Source: Hyphomicrobiales bacterium
GTDB lineage: Bacteria; Pseudomonadota; Alphaproteobacteria; Rhizobiales; Rhizobiaceae
Assembly: GCA_900472605.1 (NCBI GenBank)
Contig: UCJD01000032.1
Coordinates: forward strand, 94,026-158,025
Direction: 5' to 3'
Length of the DNA stretch: 64,000 nt
Shown here: positions 34,844 through 42,787 of the stretch, piece after piece
Position numbering within the stretch: the first letter of the stretch is position 1
How the letters are laid out: every line of letters starts with the position of its first letter
Position numbers and translations under genes: made by a program
Notes under the pieces: generated by a model
Databases searched by the model: none
What the model saw: only the letters and a program-made list of their open reading frames with translations
What the model was told of the DNA's origin: nothing

Positions 34844-35736
34844 TGCGTAGAGGCATGACATTGTCGCTGCCGGCGCGGGCAACCGCGCCGGGAAAGGCAC
34901 AGAATCCGGTGGGGCTTCTTCTGGTCGCCCTGCCGGTGTTTCTGCTCGGGTGGCTGATCGTCTACCCGATCTTCTCGGCCGTGATCACCACCGTGTTCAT
35001 CCCACAGGCGGATGGAACGACATCGGTGTCGCTGGCCTCCTACGCGTTTTTCTTCAGCGATTCCTACAGCCTTGCCAATCTCTGGGTGACGCTGTGGACG
35101 ACTTTTGTCTGCGGCGTTCTGCTGCTGGTGATCGGCTTGCCGATCGCGCTTTATCTGCGCTTTTCGCAGGGACGTCTTCCCGCCTATGTGCAGGGTATGG
35201 CGATTTTCCCGATGTTCGTGCCGTCGATCATCTTGTCCTACGCACTGATCCGCACGATCGGGCCCAACGGCACCGTCGATCTGCTGTTGAACGCTGTCGG
35301 CCTGCCGAAAATCCCGTCGCCCTATCTGACCCCATGGGGCCCGGTAATCGGGCTGGTGTGGGACAATCTTCCGTTGACGGTGCTGATGCTGACGGCCGGG
35401 CTTGGCAATATTCCGAAGAGCTCGGTCGAGGCTGCCCGCGATGTCGGCGCTTCGCCTGTGCGGGTTTTCGTGTCGATTATCCTGCCGCGCATGGGTAATT
35501 CGCTCTTGGTCACAGCATCCTTCGCCATCCTGGGCATCTTCTCGTCCTTCACATTGCCCTATGTGCTTGGCCCGGCATCGCCGGAAATGATGGGGCCGTT
35601 CATGCAACGCACCTTCTCCGATGTGAACGATCCCCTGAATGCGCTGACGCAAGCCGTGATCTCGTTCGGCTTCTGCCTGGTTTTCGGTATCTTCTATGTG
35701 CGCTCGATCGCCAAAAACCGGGAGGCGTCGCGATGA
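34843..35736 (+). CDS. ABC transporter permease 1
   Basis: Inner-membrane permease of 297 residues of the PotB/FbpB type. Six hydrophobic segments are visible, starting VGLLLVALPVFLLGWLIVYPIFS. The EAA-like loop is SSVEAARDVGASPVRVFVSIILPRM. Its ATG overlaps the TGA of the binding protein gene by one base, and its end overlaps the next permease (ATGA), so the three genes are translationally coupled. Confidence 0.9.
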   Translation: MRRGMTLSLPARATAPGKAQNPVGLLLVALPVFLLGWLIVYPIFSAVITTVFIPQADGTTSVSLASYAFFFSDSYSLANLWVTLWTTFVCGVLLLVIGLPIALYLRFSQGRLPAYVQGMAIFPMFVPSIILSYALIRTIGPNGTVDLLLNAVGLPKIPSPYLTPWGPVIGLVWDNLPLTVLMLTAGLGNIPKSSVEAARDVGASPVRVFVSIILPRMGNSLLVTASFAILGIFSSFTLPYVLGPASPEMMGPFMQRTFSDVNDPLNALTQAVISFGFCLVFGIFYVRSIAKNREASR

Positions 35737-36560
35737 AGATTGCAAGCAGGGCTAACGGTTCCGAGGTGGATTGGGCAGGCATCCTGTTTGCCCTCCTGCT
35801 CACGTTGTTCATCGCCGTGCCGCTGATCGTGGTTGGCACCTGGGCGTTCACGGAAGTCTGGCGCTATCCGTCCGTCATTCCGCAGCAGTTCGGTTTCCGC
35901 TTCTGGTCCCAAACGCTTTCGCGTTCGGATGTGTGGGACGCGCTCTTTTTGAGCCTGCGGCTGACGACGACGGTCACGCTTCTCTCCGCCATCATCTGCC
36001 TGCCAGCAGCCTACGCCTTCGCGCGCATGTCGTTTCCCGGAAAGAACGTGCTGTTCCTGTCGTTCCTGGCATCGCACGCCTTCCCGAAGTTCGGGCTCTT
36101 GGTGGCGATTGCCGGCATCTTCCTGAAACTGGGGCTGATCAGCACCTTCTGGGGCGTCGTCCTGATCCAGCTGGTCGGCACCCTGATGCTGATGATCTGG
36201 ATCCCCGTGGCGGCTTTCCAGAACATCGACCGCCGGATGGAGGAGGCCGCTCGCGATGCGGGCGCCGGGCCGCTGCGGGTCTTCTGGTCGATCACGCTTC
36301 CGCAGGCAGCACCGACAATCATCGCAGCATTGCTGCTGACCTTTGTCGGCACATTTTATGAAACCGAAGGCGCATGGCTGATCGGCGCGCCCGAAATCCG
36401 GACCATGCCGGTGTTGATGATTACATTCATCAACAACCAGATCGTGGTGCAGTATGGCGCCGTTCTCTCGGTGATGCTCTGGGTGCCGTCGTTCATCGCG
36501 CTGATGTTTGCCCGCCGGGTCGTCGGAACGGGTGCGTTTGCTCGCGGCTTCGGCGCGTGA
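35733..36560 (+). CDS. ABC transporter permease 2
   Basis: Inner-membrane permease of 275 residues of the PotC/FbpB C-half type. Hydrophobic segments begin WAGILFALLLTLFIAVPLIVVGTWAF. The EAA loop is RMEEAARDAGAGPLRVFWSITLPQAAP. Together with permease 1 it forms the channel. The start overlaps the previous stop by four bases. The ATPase gene follows after 36 bases. Confidence 0.9.
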   Translation: MKIASRANGSEVDWAGILFALLLTLFIAVPLIVVGTWAFTEVWRYPSVIPQQFGFRFWSQTLSRSDVWDALFLSLRLTTTVTLLSAIICLPAAYAFARMSFPGKNVLFLSFLASHAFPKFGLLVAIAGIFLKLGLISTFWGVVLIQLVGTLMLMIWIPVAAFQNIDRRMEEAARDAGAGPLRVFWSITLPQAAPTIIAALLLTFVGTFYETEGAWLIGAPEIRTMPVLMITFINNQIVVQYGAVLSVMLWVPSFIALMFARRVVGTGAFARGFGA

Positions 36561-36596
36561 CGTTAGGATCGGGCTTCGCCCGAGGAAAGGCTTGAT

Positions 36597-37676
36597 ATGG
36601 CACGCTTGACGATCAAGAACGTCTCCAAGACGTTTGGATCCTCGTTTGCGGTCCGGGATTTCTCGCTCGATGTCGAGGATGGCGAGCTTGTCTGCCTGCT
36701 TGGTCCGTCCGGATCCGGCAAGTCGACGCTGCTTCGCATGATCGGCGGCTTCGAGCAGCCGAGCGGCGGCTCCATCCTGATCGACGCCAAGGACGTGACA
36801 ACGCTACCGCCGGAAAAGCGGCCGACCGGCATGGTCTTCCAGAGCCATGCGCTCTGGACCCATATGGACGTGTTCAACAATATCGCCTTCGGCCTCAAGC
36901 TTCGCCGCCTGCCGAAGGCCGAAATCCGTGAACGCGTCGAAAACGCCCTGGCGCTGGTTGGCCTTGCCGACTACGGCAGACGCATGACGACGCAATTGTC
37001 AGGCGGTCAGCAGCAGCGCGTGGCGCTTGCCCGGTCTCTTGTGCTGGAGCCGAAAATCCTGTTGCTCGACGAGCCATTCGCCAGCCTCGACCAGCATTTG
37101 CGCGAGCGACTGCGCGAGGAAGTGCGCGATATACAGCAGCGGGTCGGCATCACCACCCTGTTCGTCACCCACGGTCAGGACGAGGCACTGGCGCTTGCCG
37201 ACCGTATCGTCGTCATGCGCGACGGCGGCACTGAGCAGATCGCGCCGCCGGATATCGTCTACCGCGAACCGCAGACGGAATTCGTGGCGGGTTTCATCGG
37301 CTCCATGAATTTCGTGAAGACCAGTATTCGCGGCGGCATCAGCCAACATCCGGCCTTTCCCATTGCCGTGCCGATCGAGGATGGCGACGTTGTTCTGGCG
37401 TTTCGCCCAGAGGCGCTGTCACTGCAGCCATCGAAGTCTCTCTCGACCGCCATCGTCCACCGCAGCATCGATTTCGGTACGCACAAGATCGTGGATATCG
37501 ACCTCGCCGATGGTACGCGCTTGAAGGCGATGACCGCACCGGATAGCAGCTGGGTGAAGGGCGTGGGCATCGAGCCGAGAGCTTCCGCATTCCGGGCTTT
37601 CCGTGACAACCAGCTGGTCTATCAATCGGCAACCTCAGGCGAACGACATCATGATCGAATCCTTGGCAACGCTTGA
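36597..37676 (+). CDS. ABC transporter ATPase (PotA/FbpC type)
   Basis: ATPase of 359 residues. Walker A GPSGSGKST, signature LSGGQQQRVALARS, Walker B LLLDEPFASLD, and H-loop FVTHGQDEALALADR (Gly where Asp is usual) are visible, followed by a TOBE-type C-terminal region with FRPEALSLQPSK. It powers the two permeases upstream. Its 3' end overlaps the glycerophosphodiesterase start by 26 bases. Confidence 0.91.
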   Translation: MARLTIKNVSKTFGSSFAVRDFSLDVEDGELVCLLGPSGSGKSTLLRMIGGFEQPSGGSILIDAKDVTTLPPEKRPTGMVFQSHALWTHMDVFNNIAFGLKLRRLPKAEIRERVENALALVGLADYGRRMTTQLSGGQQQRVALARSLVLEPKILLLDEPFASLDQHLRERLREEVRDIQQRVGITTLFVTHGQDEALALADRIVVMRDGGTEQIAPPDIVYREPQTEFVAGFIGSMNFVKTSIRGGISQHPAFPIAVPIEDGDVVLAFRPEALSLQPSKSLSTAIVHRSIDFGTHKIVDIDLADGTRLKAMTAPDSSWVKGVGIEPRASAFRAFRDNQLVYQSATSGERHHDRILGNA

Positions 37677-38511
37677 TCGCAGCGGCATCGCGATTGATCA
37701 GGCAGGCCATAAGACCTGGCTGAAGTGGCATCGCGGTCATCGCTACGCCGGCGACATCTCGTTTACGGAACAGCGCATTGCAGAGGCGATGGCGCTCGGC
37801 GCAAGCATCGAGGTCGATCTCGTGCGTTTCAAGGGCGCCGGCTTCGCCGTGCTTCACGACGAGACGCTGAACAAGGCGACAACGGGCGAGGGGCGTGTGG
37901 TGGATGCCACGGAGAGCGAGCTTCGTGCCTTGCACCTGCGCGACCCATTCGGAGAGCCGACAGCCCATAAGGTCATGCTGATCGATGATCTCGGCCAGCT
38001 GCTGAAGCGCGTAAGCCATGATAGCGGCGCTGTTCTGCAGCTCGACCTCAAGGAAGATTCCTCCGCCATCAGCGAGGAGGATATTGCGGCTTTCGCGGCA
38101 GCGGTCTCGCCAGTCGCCAAGGCGGTTATTTTGTCTGCAGGAGATTCCGAAGCCGTCGAACGCTTGTCCCGGGCCGTGCCGGATATGCCGATCGGCTACG
38201 ACCCGTGCCATCACGGCGCGATCGAGCGCCTTAAGCAAAGCCGTGACTTCGAGGGTTTTGTTGCGGATGCGGTGGCGGCCTCGCCACGCGCCCGGATGAT
38301 CTACCTGCATCATGAGCTGGTGCTGTTTGCTGGCGACGCCGGCTACGATCTGGTGGCCGCGTTTCATCGCGCCGGGCGCAGCATCGACGCCTATACCATC
38401 AATTCGGCAATTCCGGCCGCATTGCCCGTCGTGCGCCGCCTGCTGGCGCTGAAGGTCGACCAGATCACCACCGATGACCCTGTTGGCCTCGACGCGCTGC
38501 TACTGGGCTAG
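37651..38511 (+). CDS. Glycerophosphodiester phosphodiesterase
   Basis: GDPD-family TIM-barrel of 286 residues that would split glycerophosphodiesters to glycerol-3-phosphate and an alcohol. Active-site elements are WHRGHR (HRG), ASIEVDLVRFKGAGFAVLHDE (Glu, Asp and His-Asp metal ligands) and LNKATTGEG. The usual PENT segment is replaced by ISFTEQ. No signal peptide, so it is cytosolic and acts after import. It overlaps the ATPase gene by 26 bases, binding its expression to the transporter. The chosen ATG at 37651 follows a weak AACCTCAGGCGAACG site; an earlier start at 37603 is possible. Confidence 0.87.
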   Translation: MIESLATLDRSGIAIDQAGHKTWLKWHRGHRYAGDISFTEQRIAEAMALGASIEVDLVRFKGAGFAVLHDETLNKATTGEGRVVDATESELRALHLRDPFGEPTAHKVMLIDDLGQLLKRVSHDSGAVLQLDLKEDSSAISEEDIAAFAAAVSPVAKAVILSAGDSEAVERLSRAVPDMPIGYDPCHHGAIERLKQSRDFEGFVADAVAASPRARMIYLHHELVLFAGDAGYDLVAAFHRAGRSIDAYTINSAIPAALPVVRRLLALKVDQITTDDPVGLDALLLG

Positions 38512-38690
38512 GGTCTCGGTGTCCGACATCCCGTGGAGAGGGTAGGGGAGCCACGTCCTATCTCTTGAACCCTCATGGCACTGCGCTGGCACCGAGCTGC
38601 ATCGGCTCAATCGAGGCCACTTGACGTGCTGCCTGTTCAACTTCTTGTTCGACTGTAGTAAGCGGGAATTCTCATAATCGGGAATCCATC

Positions 38691-39395
38691 ATGGTCGAGA
38701 AGAGCAACATAGATGTGGTTGAGCGGCGCCGCGGCTCCGGCGTGAAGCTGGTCTACGACATTTTGCGTGACGAAATCCTCGACCTGAAACTCGCGCCGGG
38801 AAGTCCGGTGGACGAAGTGCTGCTTGCCGAGCGGTTCCAGATGTCGCGTACGCCGATCCGCGAGGCACTGGTCAGGCTTGCCGGCGAGGGCCTGATCGAG
38901 ACCTTGCCCAACCGCTCCACGCTGGTGTCGAACATTGACCTCTTGAACCTGAATACCTACTTCGACGCACTCGTGCTGATGTACCGGGTGACGACGAGGC
39001 TCGCTGCGCAGAACCACAAGCCGGCCGATCTGGTCGCGATCCGCGAACTGCACGGCCAATACGCCGCGACCGTTGAGACCAGGGACTTGCGCGACATGAT
39101 CGCGGTCAACGCAGCGTTTCATCTGGCGATCGCGGAGGCTGGGCGAAACCCCTATTTCACCGGGCTTTTCCGCCGGCTTCTTGACGAGGGGCGGCGTATA
39201 CTCCGGCTCTACTACAATTCCTATGACGAACAGTTTCCGCAACGCTTTGTCGATGAACATGCCGAGATCATTGCTGCGATCGAACGACGCGATTTGGACC
39301 TGGCCGACCATCTCGGAAAAATACACGGCGAGCAGATCGTCGAGCAGGTCCAGCGCATGTTTGTTCGCAACCAGAAGCTCGACATCAAGCTTTAG
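38691..39395 (+). CDS. GntR family regulator, FCD (FadR) subgroup
   Basis: Regulator of 234 residues. The winged helix has LVYDILRDEILDLKLAPGSPVDEVLLAERFQMSRTPIREALVRL (read in parts), the GntR signature. The C-terminal FCD domain has LHGQYAATVETRD, NAAFHLAIAEAGRNPYF and HAEIIAAIERRD, with metal-type His residues. It sits directly before the DapA-family gene, and two palindromic operators lie between the two genes. It probably represses that gene in response to an amino-acid or sugar-acid ligand. Confidence 0.9.
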   Translation: MVEKSNIDVVERRRGSGVKLVYDILRDEILDLKLAPGSPVDEVLLAERFQMSRTPIREALVRLAGEGLIETLPNRSTLVSNIDLLNLNTYFDALVLMYRVTTRLAAQNHKPADLVAIRELHGQYAATVETRDLRDMIAVNAAFHLAIAEAGRNPYFTGLFRRLLDEGRRILRLYYNSYDEQFPQRFVDEHAEIIAAIERRDLDLADHLGKIHGEQIVEQVQRMFVRNQKLDIKL

Positions 39396-39410
39396 AGGAG
39401 CGGTGCATTT

Positions 39411-39428
39411 TTCTTGTCGACAAGAAAT
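39411..39428. promoter_or_regulatory. GntR operator 1 (perfect palindrome)
   Basis: TTTCTTGTCGACAAGAAA is an 18-bp perfect palindrome with a TTGTCGACAA core of the kind bound by FCD-type GntR regulators. It is 85 bases before the DapA-family start and 15 bases after the GntR stop. Confidence 0.75.
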
Positions 39429-39442
39429 ATTTTCAATGATAT

Positions 39443-39460
39443 TTCTTGTCGACAAGGGAT
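39443..39460. promoter_or_regulatory. GntR operator 2
   Basis: TTTCTTGTCGACAAGGGA repeats operator 1 with a perfect 12-bp core CTTGTCGACAAG. Centres of the two sites are 32 bases apart, three helical turns, which favours cooperative binding on one DNA face. Confidence 0.75.
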
Positions 39461-39512
39461 GGCGTGCGTGCCGGACCGCTGGTGCCCCATCAAACTGACT
39501 ATGGAGAGCGAC

Positions 39513-40475
39513 ATGAAGGCCAGTATCTTTTCCGGTGTGATCCCCGCGTTGATGACGCCATGCAGGGATGATCGCACGCCCGACTTTGACGCGCTGGTGC
39601 GTAAGGCCAAGGAACTTATCGCCAATGGCATGTCCGCCGTCGTCTATTGCGGCTCCATGGGTGACTGGCCGCTCCTGACCGACGAGCAGCGCATGGAAGG
39701 TGTCGAACGGCTGGCAAAGGCCGGCATACCGGTCATCGTCGGGACAGGTGCCGTCAATACGGCGTCAGCCGTTGCCCACGCCGTTCACGCCCAGAAAGTC
39801 GGCGCAAAGGGCCTCATGGTCATCCCACGCGTTCTGTCGCGTGGTTCGGTCGTCGCCGCCCAGAAGAACCATTTCAAGGCCATCCTTGCAGCGGCGCCTG
39901 AGCTGCCGGCAGTCATCTACAACAGCCCTTATTATGGCTTTGCCACCCGCGCCGACTTGTTCTTTGCGCTTCGCGAAGAGCACAAGAACCTGGTCGGCTT
40001 CAAGGAATTCGGTGGTGCTGCCGACATGCGCTATGCGGCTGAAAACATCACCAGCCGAGACGATGATGTGTCGCTGATGATCGGCGTCGACACAGCGGTT
40101 TTCCATGGCTTCGTGAACTGCGGCGCAACCGGCGCGATCACAGGCATCGGTTGCGTGCTTCCGAAGGAAGTAATCCACATGTGCAAGCTTGCCCAGGGCG
40201 CTGCCAAGGGTGATGTCGAGGCACGCCAGCGCGCGCTCGAACTGGAATCGGCTCTCGCAGTTCTGTCTTCCTTCGATGAGGGCCCTGAACTCGTCCTGTT
40301 CTTCAAGCACATGATGGTCCTGAAGGGTGACGAGGAATACACGCTGCATTTCAACGAAACCGACGTGCTTTCTGACAGCCAGCGCGGTTACGTCGAAGCC
40401 CAGCTGAAGCTGTTCGACACCTGGTACGCCGAATGGAGCAAGCTGCCGGGAGCGGTTCAAACCTACAGGGCATAA
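39513..40475 (+). CDS. DapA/HpcH-type lyase or deaminase family protein
   Basis: Dihydrodipicolinate synthase/N-acetylneuraminate lyase superfamily, 320 residues, a Schiff-base TIM-barrel enzyme. The active Tyr is in AVIYNSPYYG and the Schiff-base Lys in LVGFKEFGG; the substrate loop reads VVYCGSMGDWPLLTDEQR. It is not the lysine-pathway DapA by context. Together with an Ldh2-family dehydrogenase and an FCD GntR regulator it resembles hydroxyproline-type catabolic loci (deaminases of pyrroline-4-hydroxy-2-carboxylate, HypD-like), but this is inference. The ATG at 39513 follows GGAGAGCGAC; upstream readings cross the operators. Confidence 0.83.
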   Translation: MKASIFSGVIPALMTPCRDDRTPDFDALVRKAKELIANGMSAVVYCGSMGDWPLLTDEQRMEGVERLAKAGIPVIVGTGAVNTASAVAHAVHAQKVGAKGLMVIPRVLSRGSVVAAQKNHFKAILAAAPELPAVIYNSPYYGFATRADLFFALREEHKNLVGFKEFGGAADMRYAAENITSRDDDVSLMIGVDTAVFHGFVNCGATGAITGIGCVLPKEVIHMCKLAQGAAKGDVEARQRALELESALAVLSSFDEGPELVLFFKHMMVLKGDEEYTLHFNETDVLSDSQRGYVEAQLKLFDTWYAEWSKLPGAVQTYRA

Positions 40476-40498
40476 GCCCACAAGCGATCATGCGTAAT

Positions 40499-40524
40499 AA
40501 GGCCTCCATTGGGGGCCTTTTTTT
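40499..40524 (+). terminator. Intrinsic terminator of the DapA-family gene
   Basis: AAGGCCTCC and GGGGGCCTT form a 9-bp stem (one G-T pair) with loop ATT, followed by a T-run ending at 40524. It lies 24 bases after the stop codon and separates the gene from the convergent Ldh2 gene. Confidence 0.9.
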
Positions 40525-40546
40525 CGTCTGTGCCTGAGAGCTTCGG

Positions 40547-41581
40547 TCAGGCGACCGCATCTAGCCCCTTGTCCAGCAGGCGTTCGAGCTGCTCGGTTTC
40601 CGCCGCGCTCAGCAAGATCCCCTCGGCATCGGATTTTTGGCGCGCCGTAAATCGCCGTTGCGACGGCAGTCGCGCGCCACTGCCGACAATGGCATCGAAC
40701 AGTATCTCGGCGCGGGCGAAGGGGTCACCGGCGCGCCCGGCCGCAAATGCCTGCGGGGACATGGCGATGACGAGTTCGCCATGCATCGGCGCCAGCGTGG
40801 TGGTGCCGAGATAGTCGAGTGCTTCGGAGCTTGTGAGGTCGCCGATCATGATGCCCGCCAGAAGCTCGATCATGGTGCCGATTGAAGAGCCCTTATGACC
40901 ACCGAACGGCAGCATGGCGCCGGCCAGCGCCGCTTCGGGTTCCGTGGTCGGGCTGCCATCGGCATCGATCGCCCAGCCTTCAGGCAAGGACTTGCCGGCG
41001 CGGCGATGGAGTTCGATCTCTCCTCGCGCGGCCACCGAAGTGGCGAAGTCGAATACATAGGGGAAGGTCTCGTTGCGCGGCCAACCGAAGGCGAAGGGGT
41101 TCGTGCCAAGCAGCGGCTTGCTGCCACCTGTGGGCGCGACGGTCGCGTAGCTCGGGCACATGGCGAGGCAGGCGAGGCCGCTGCGGGCAACGGCTTCGAC
41201 CTCCCACCACAGCGCCGAAAAATGCGTGCAATCGTTGATGACGAGAGCAGCAATGCCGAACTTGGATGCGCGTTCGACGAGATGAGGTAGCCCGAGCTCG
41301 AAAGCCGGGTTGGCGAAGCCGCCGCCGGCGTTGACCTTTACGATTGCCGATGCTTCGCTGCTATCGACATGCGCTATCGCGGCCGGATCGACCTTGCCCG
41401 CCTTTACCGTGCGCAGAACACCGTCCAACCTATAGATGCCATGCGACTTGGCTCCGTCTGCTTCACCAGCCACGATCACGTCGGCTACCGACTTTGCCTG
41501 GAACTCGGTCAACCCGGCCTTCAGCAAAATGGCCATGACCCGGCTATTCAGTTCACTCTTGCTTAGACGGACATCATCCAT
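40547..41581 (-). CDS. Ldh2/malate-lactate dehydrogenase family oxidoreductase
   Basis: NAD(P)-dependent dehydrogenase of 344 residues of the Ldh_2 family, whose members reduce 2-oxo acids or cyclic imines such as piperideine-2-carboxylate and pyrroline-2-carboxylate. Motifs are DGAKSHGIYRLDGVL, VINDCTHFSALWW, TGGSKPLLGTNPFAFGWPR and LPFGGHKGSSIGTMIELLAGIM. It converges with the DapA-family gene. Its promoter has a GTCGACAAGA element like the GntR operators, suggesting one regulon. The ATG at 41581 follows AAGGAAC. By analogy it may reduce pyrroline-2-carboxylate in proline-type catabolism. Confidence 0.85.
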   Translation of the reverse strand: MDDVRLSKSELNSRVMAILLKAGLTEFQAKSVADVIVAGEADGAKSHGIYRLDGVLRTVKAGKVDPAAIAHVDSSEASAIVKVNAGGGFANPAFELGLPHLVERASKFGIAALVINDCTHFSALWWEVEAVARSGLACLAMCPSYATVAPTGGSKPLLGTNPFAFGWPRNETFPYVFDFATSVAARGEIELHRRAGKSLPEGWAIDADGSPTTEPEAALAGAMLPFGGHKGSSIGTMIELLAGIMIGDLTSSEALDYLGTTTLAPMHGELVIAMSPQAFAAGRAGDPFARAEILFDAIVGSGARLPSQRRFTARQKSDAEGILLSAAETEQLERLLDKGLDAVA

Positions 41582-41646
41582 GGCCTTGTTCCTTATGGTC
41601 GCAGCGAATTCCATTCGTACGTTGAATTTAAAACGTGGAAAAAGAC

Positions 41647-41664
41647 AAGACGTCGACAAGATTA
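41647..41664. promoter_or_regulatory. Partial GntR operator upstream of the Ldh2 gene
   Basis: The stretch AAGACGTCGACAAGATT keeps GTCGACAAGA of the palindrome found twice at 39.4 kb; the left half is degenerate. It is about 70 bases upstream of the Ldh2 start at 41581. Confidence 0.45.
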
Positions 41665-41801
41665 TGAGCAGCACCGAACATGCGCCTGCTCACGCATTGC
41701 GCGAGGTGGCGGTCGTTGAAAATGGTCGCGCCGGGTCGAAGCGCAAGGCAGAACGAGTGACCGCAGTCCAAGATTATGTGGCGAGGCGCACTTCATCTTG
41801 A
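41665..41801 (+). other. Gap with a doubtful 45-codon open frame
   Basis: The 282 bases from 41582 to 41863 hold the Ldh2 promoter and a short frame starting MSSTEHAPAHALREVAVVEN and ending YVARRTSS. It has no clear ribosome-binding site or known homology, but its composition is protein-like. It could be a small protein or a remnant. Importantly, there is no YcaO-type gene here next to tfuA. Confidence 0.2.
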
Positions 41802-41863
41802 CCCACCCGGCTACACACAATGATCGCATAATCTGTGTTATGGAACACTCATACGCTCGTGCG

Positions 41864-42574
41864 TCACTCCCAATCCGGAAATTCCGCCTTCCAGAAATCG
41901 GTCGCCTGGAACGTCCAGGCGCCGTCAGGGGCGAACCTCTCGTCCGGCGTCGCCACGACTGCTTCGATCAGAAGCCTGGCGTCCCGGAGCTTCAGATTGA
42001 TGGTGTTGTCGCGCAGCAGGTCCAAGATGCGCTCCCCGCGCTCCGCATGCCCGATCGCTCGCCGCACGAGCCGCCGGTAGGTGCGCTCCTTGAAGAACAT
42101 GTCTCGCGCCGCGGCCTGCAGCGCGTCGTGTTCCTCCCGGTTGACAAGTGCGCGCTCCAGACACCGCGATATGGTCGCCCGTACGTTGACCAGCGGTTCG
42201 CTGAGCGGGAGATACCCCATTTCGGCCGGTGCATGCGCTTGCGCGACATCGGAGTCGTCCTCGAGTGCATTGGACGCGAAGCCTTCGTAAATTTCACCGA
42301 TGCCGATCATTCCGAAGGAAGCACACTCCGCAGCGCGCAACGCTCCCATGCTCGCGGCGCCAAACATGTGCACGCCCCGCGACAGGCCGAACAGGATTTC
42401 CTTGTGCCATATTGCCGGTACATGTTCGTAAATCCCGTCGATCAGGCCGATGACATTGGCGCCGCCGGCGATTGCCCGGTAGACGTCGCCCTGCCGCGCA
42501 GGCGGGCGAATCTCGTAGCCGGCCGAGGACAGCTCCGCACCGTAGAGCGTTGGCCCGGCGAAAATCACGCGCAT
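41864..42574 (-). CDS. TfuA-like protein (RiPP thioamidation partner family)
   Basis: TfuA-domain protein of 236 residues. Motifs are RVIFAGPTLYGAEL, VIGLIDGIYEHVPAIWHKEILFGLSRGVHMFGAASMGALRA (read in parts), YEGFASNALEDDSDVAQAHAP and GYLPLSEPLVNVRATI. TfuA is named from trifolitoxin biosynthesis in Rhizobium and normally works with a YcaO enzyme to install thioamide or azoline groups in a precursor peptide. No YcaO gene adjoins it on either side, so it is an orphan within this window. It is divergent from a SARP/TPR regulator, with a 213-base shared promoter region. Confidence 0.85.
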   Translation of the reverse strand: MRVIFAGPTLYGAELSSAGYEIRPPARQGDVYRAIAGGANVIGLIDGIYEHVPAIWHKEILFGLSRGVHMFGAASMGALRAAECASFGMIGIGEIYEGFASNALEDDSDVAQAHAPAEMGYLPLSEPLVNVRATISRCLERALVNREEHDALQAAARDMFFKERTYRRLVRRAIGHAERGERILDLLRDNTINLKLRDARLLIEAVVATPDERFAPDGAWTFQATDFWKAEFPDWE

Positions 42575-42634
42575 CCCGATACAGCCATCCGTTCACCCCG
42601 CGCCGTTTTGCCTGCCGTGCCGATAGCCGACAAT

Positions 42635-42660
42635 GGGAGACGCCATGGTGCGGGTCTCCC
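42635..42660. promoter_or_regulatory. Inverted repeat in the tfuA/regulator promoter
   Basis: GGGAGAC (42635-42641) and GTCTCCC (42654-42660) are perfect 7-base arms with a 12-base spacer between the divergent TfuA and SARP/TPR genes. Possible operator. Confidence 0.3.
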
Positions 42661-42787
42661 CGTCACAGAATAATACAACCTTTGCGTCTCGCAACTGCGA
42701 ATGCAGCTGTTGAATGTCGGTAGACATCGTGACAGACTGAGCAAAGGGACCTGCGCCCAAAGGGGAAACGGGCTGATCAGAGGTGAA

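Noticed and set aside
38650..38675. CTTCTTGTTCGACTGTAG as a GntR autoregulatory operator
   Set aside because: It has one extra base in the core and only one good half; too weak compared with the three other sites.
41665..41801. 45-codon frame between the Ldh2 and TfuA genes as a RiPP precursor
   Set aside because: No convincing ribosome-binding site, wrong strand relative to tfuA and no leader/core pattern; kept only as a doubtful frame.
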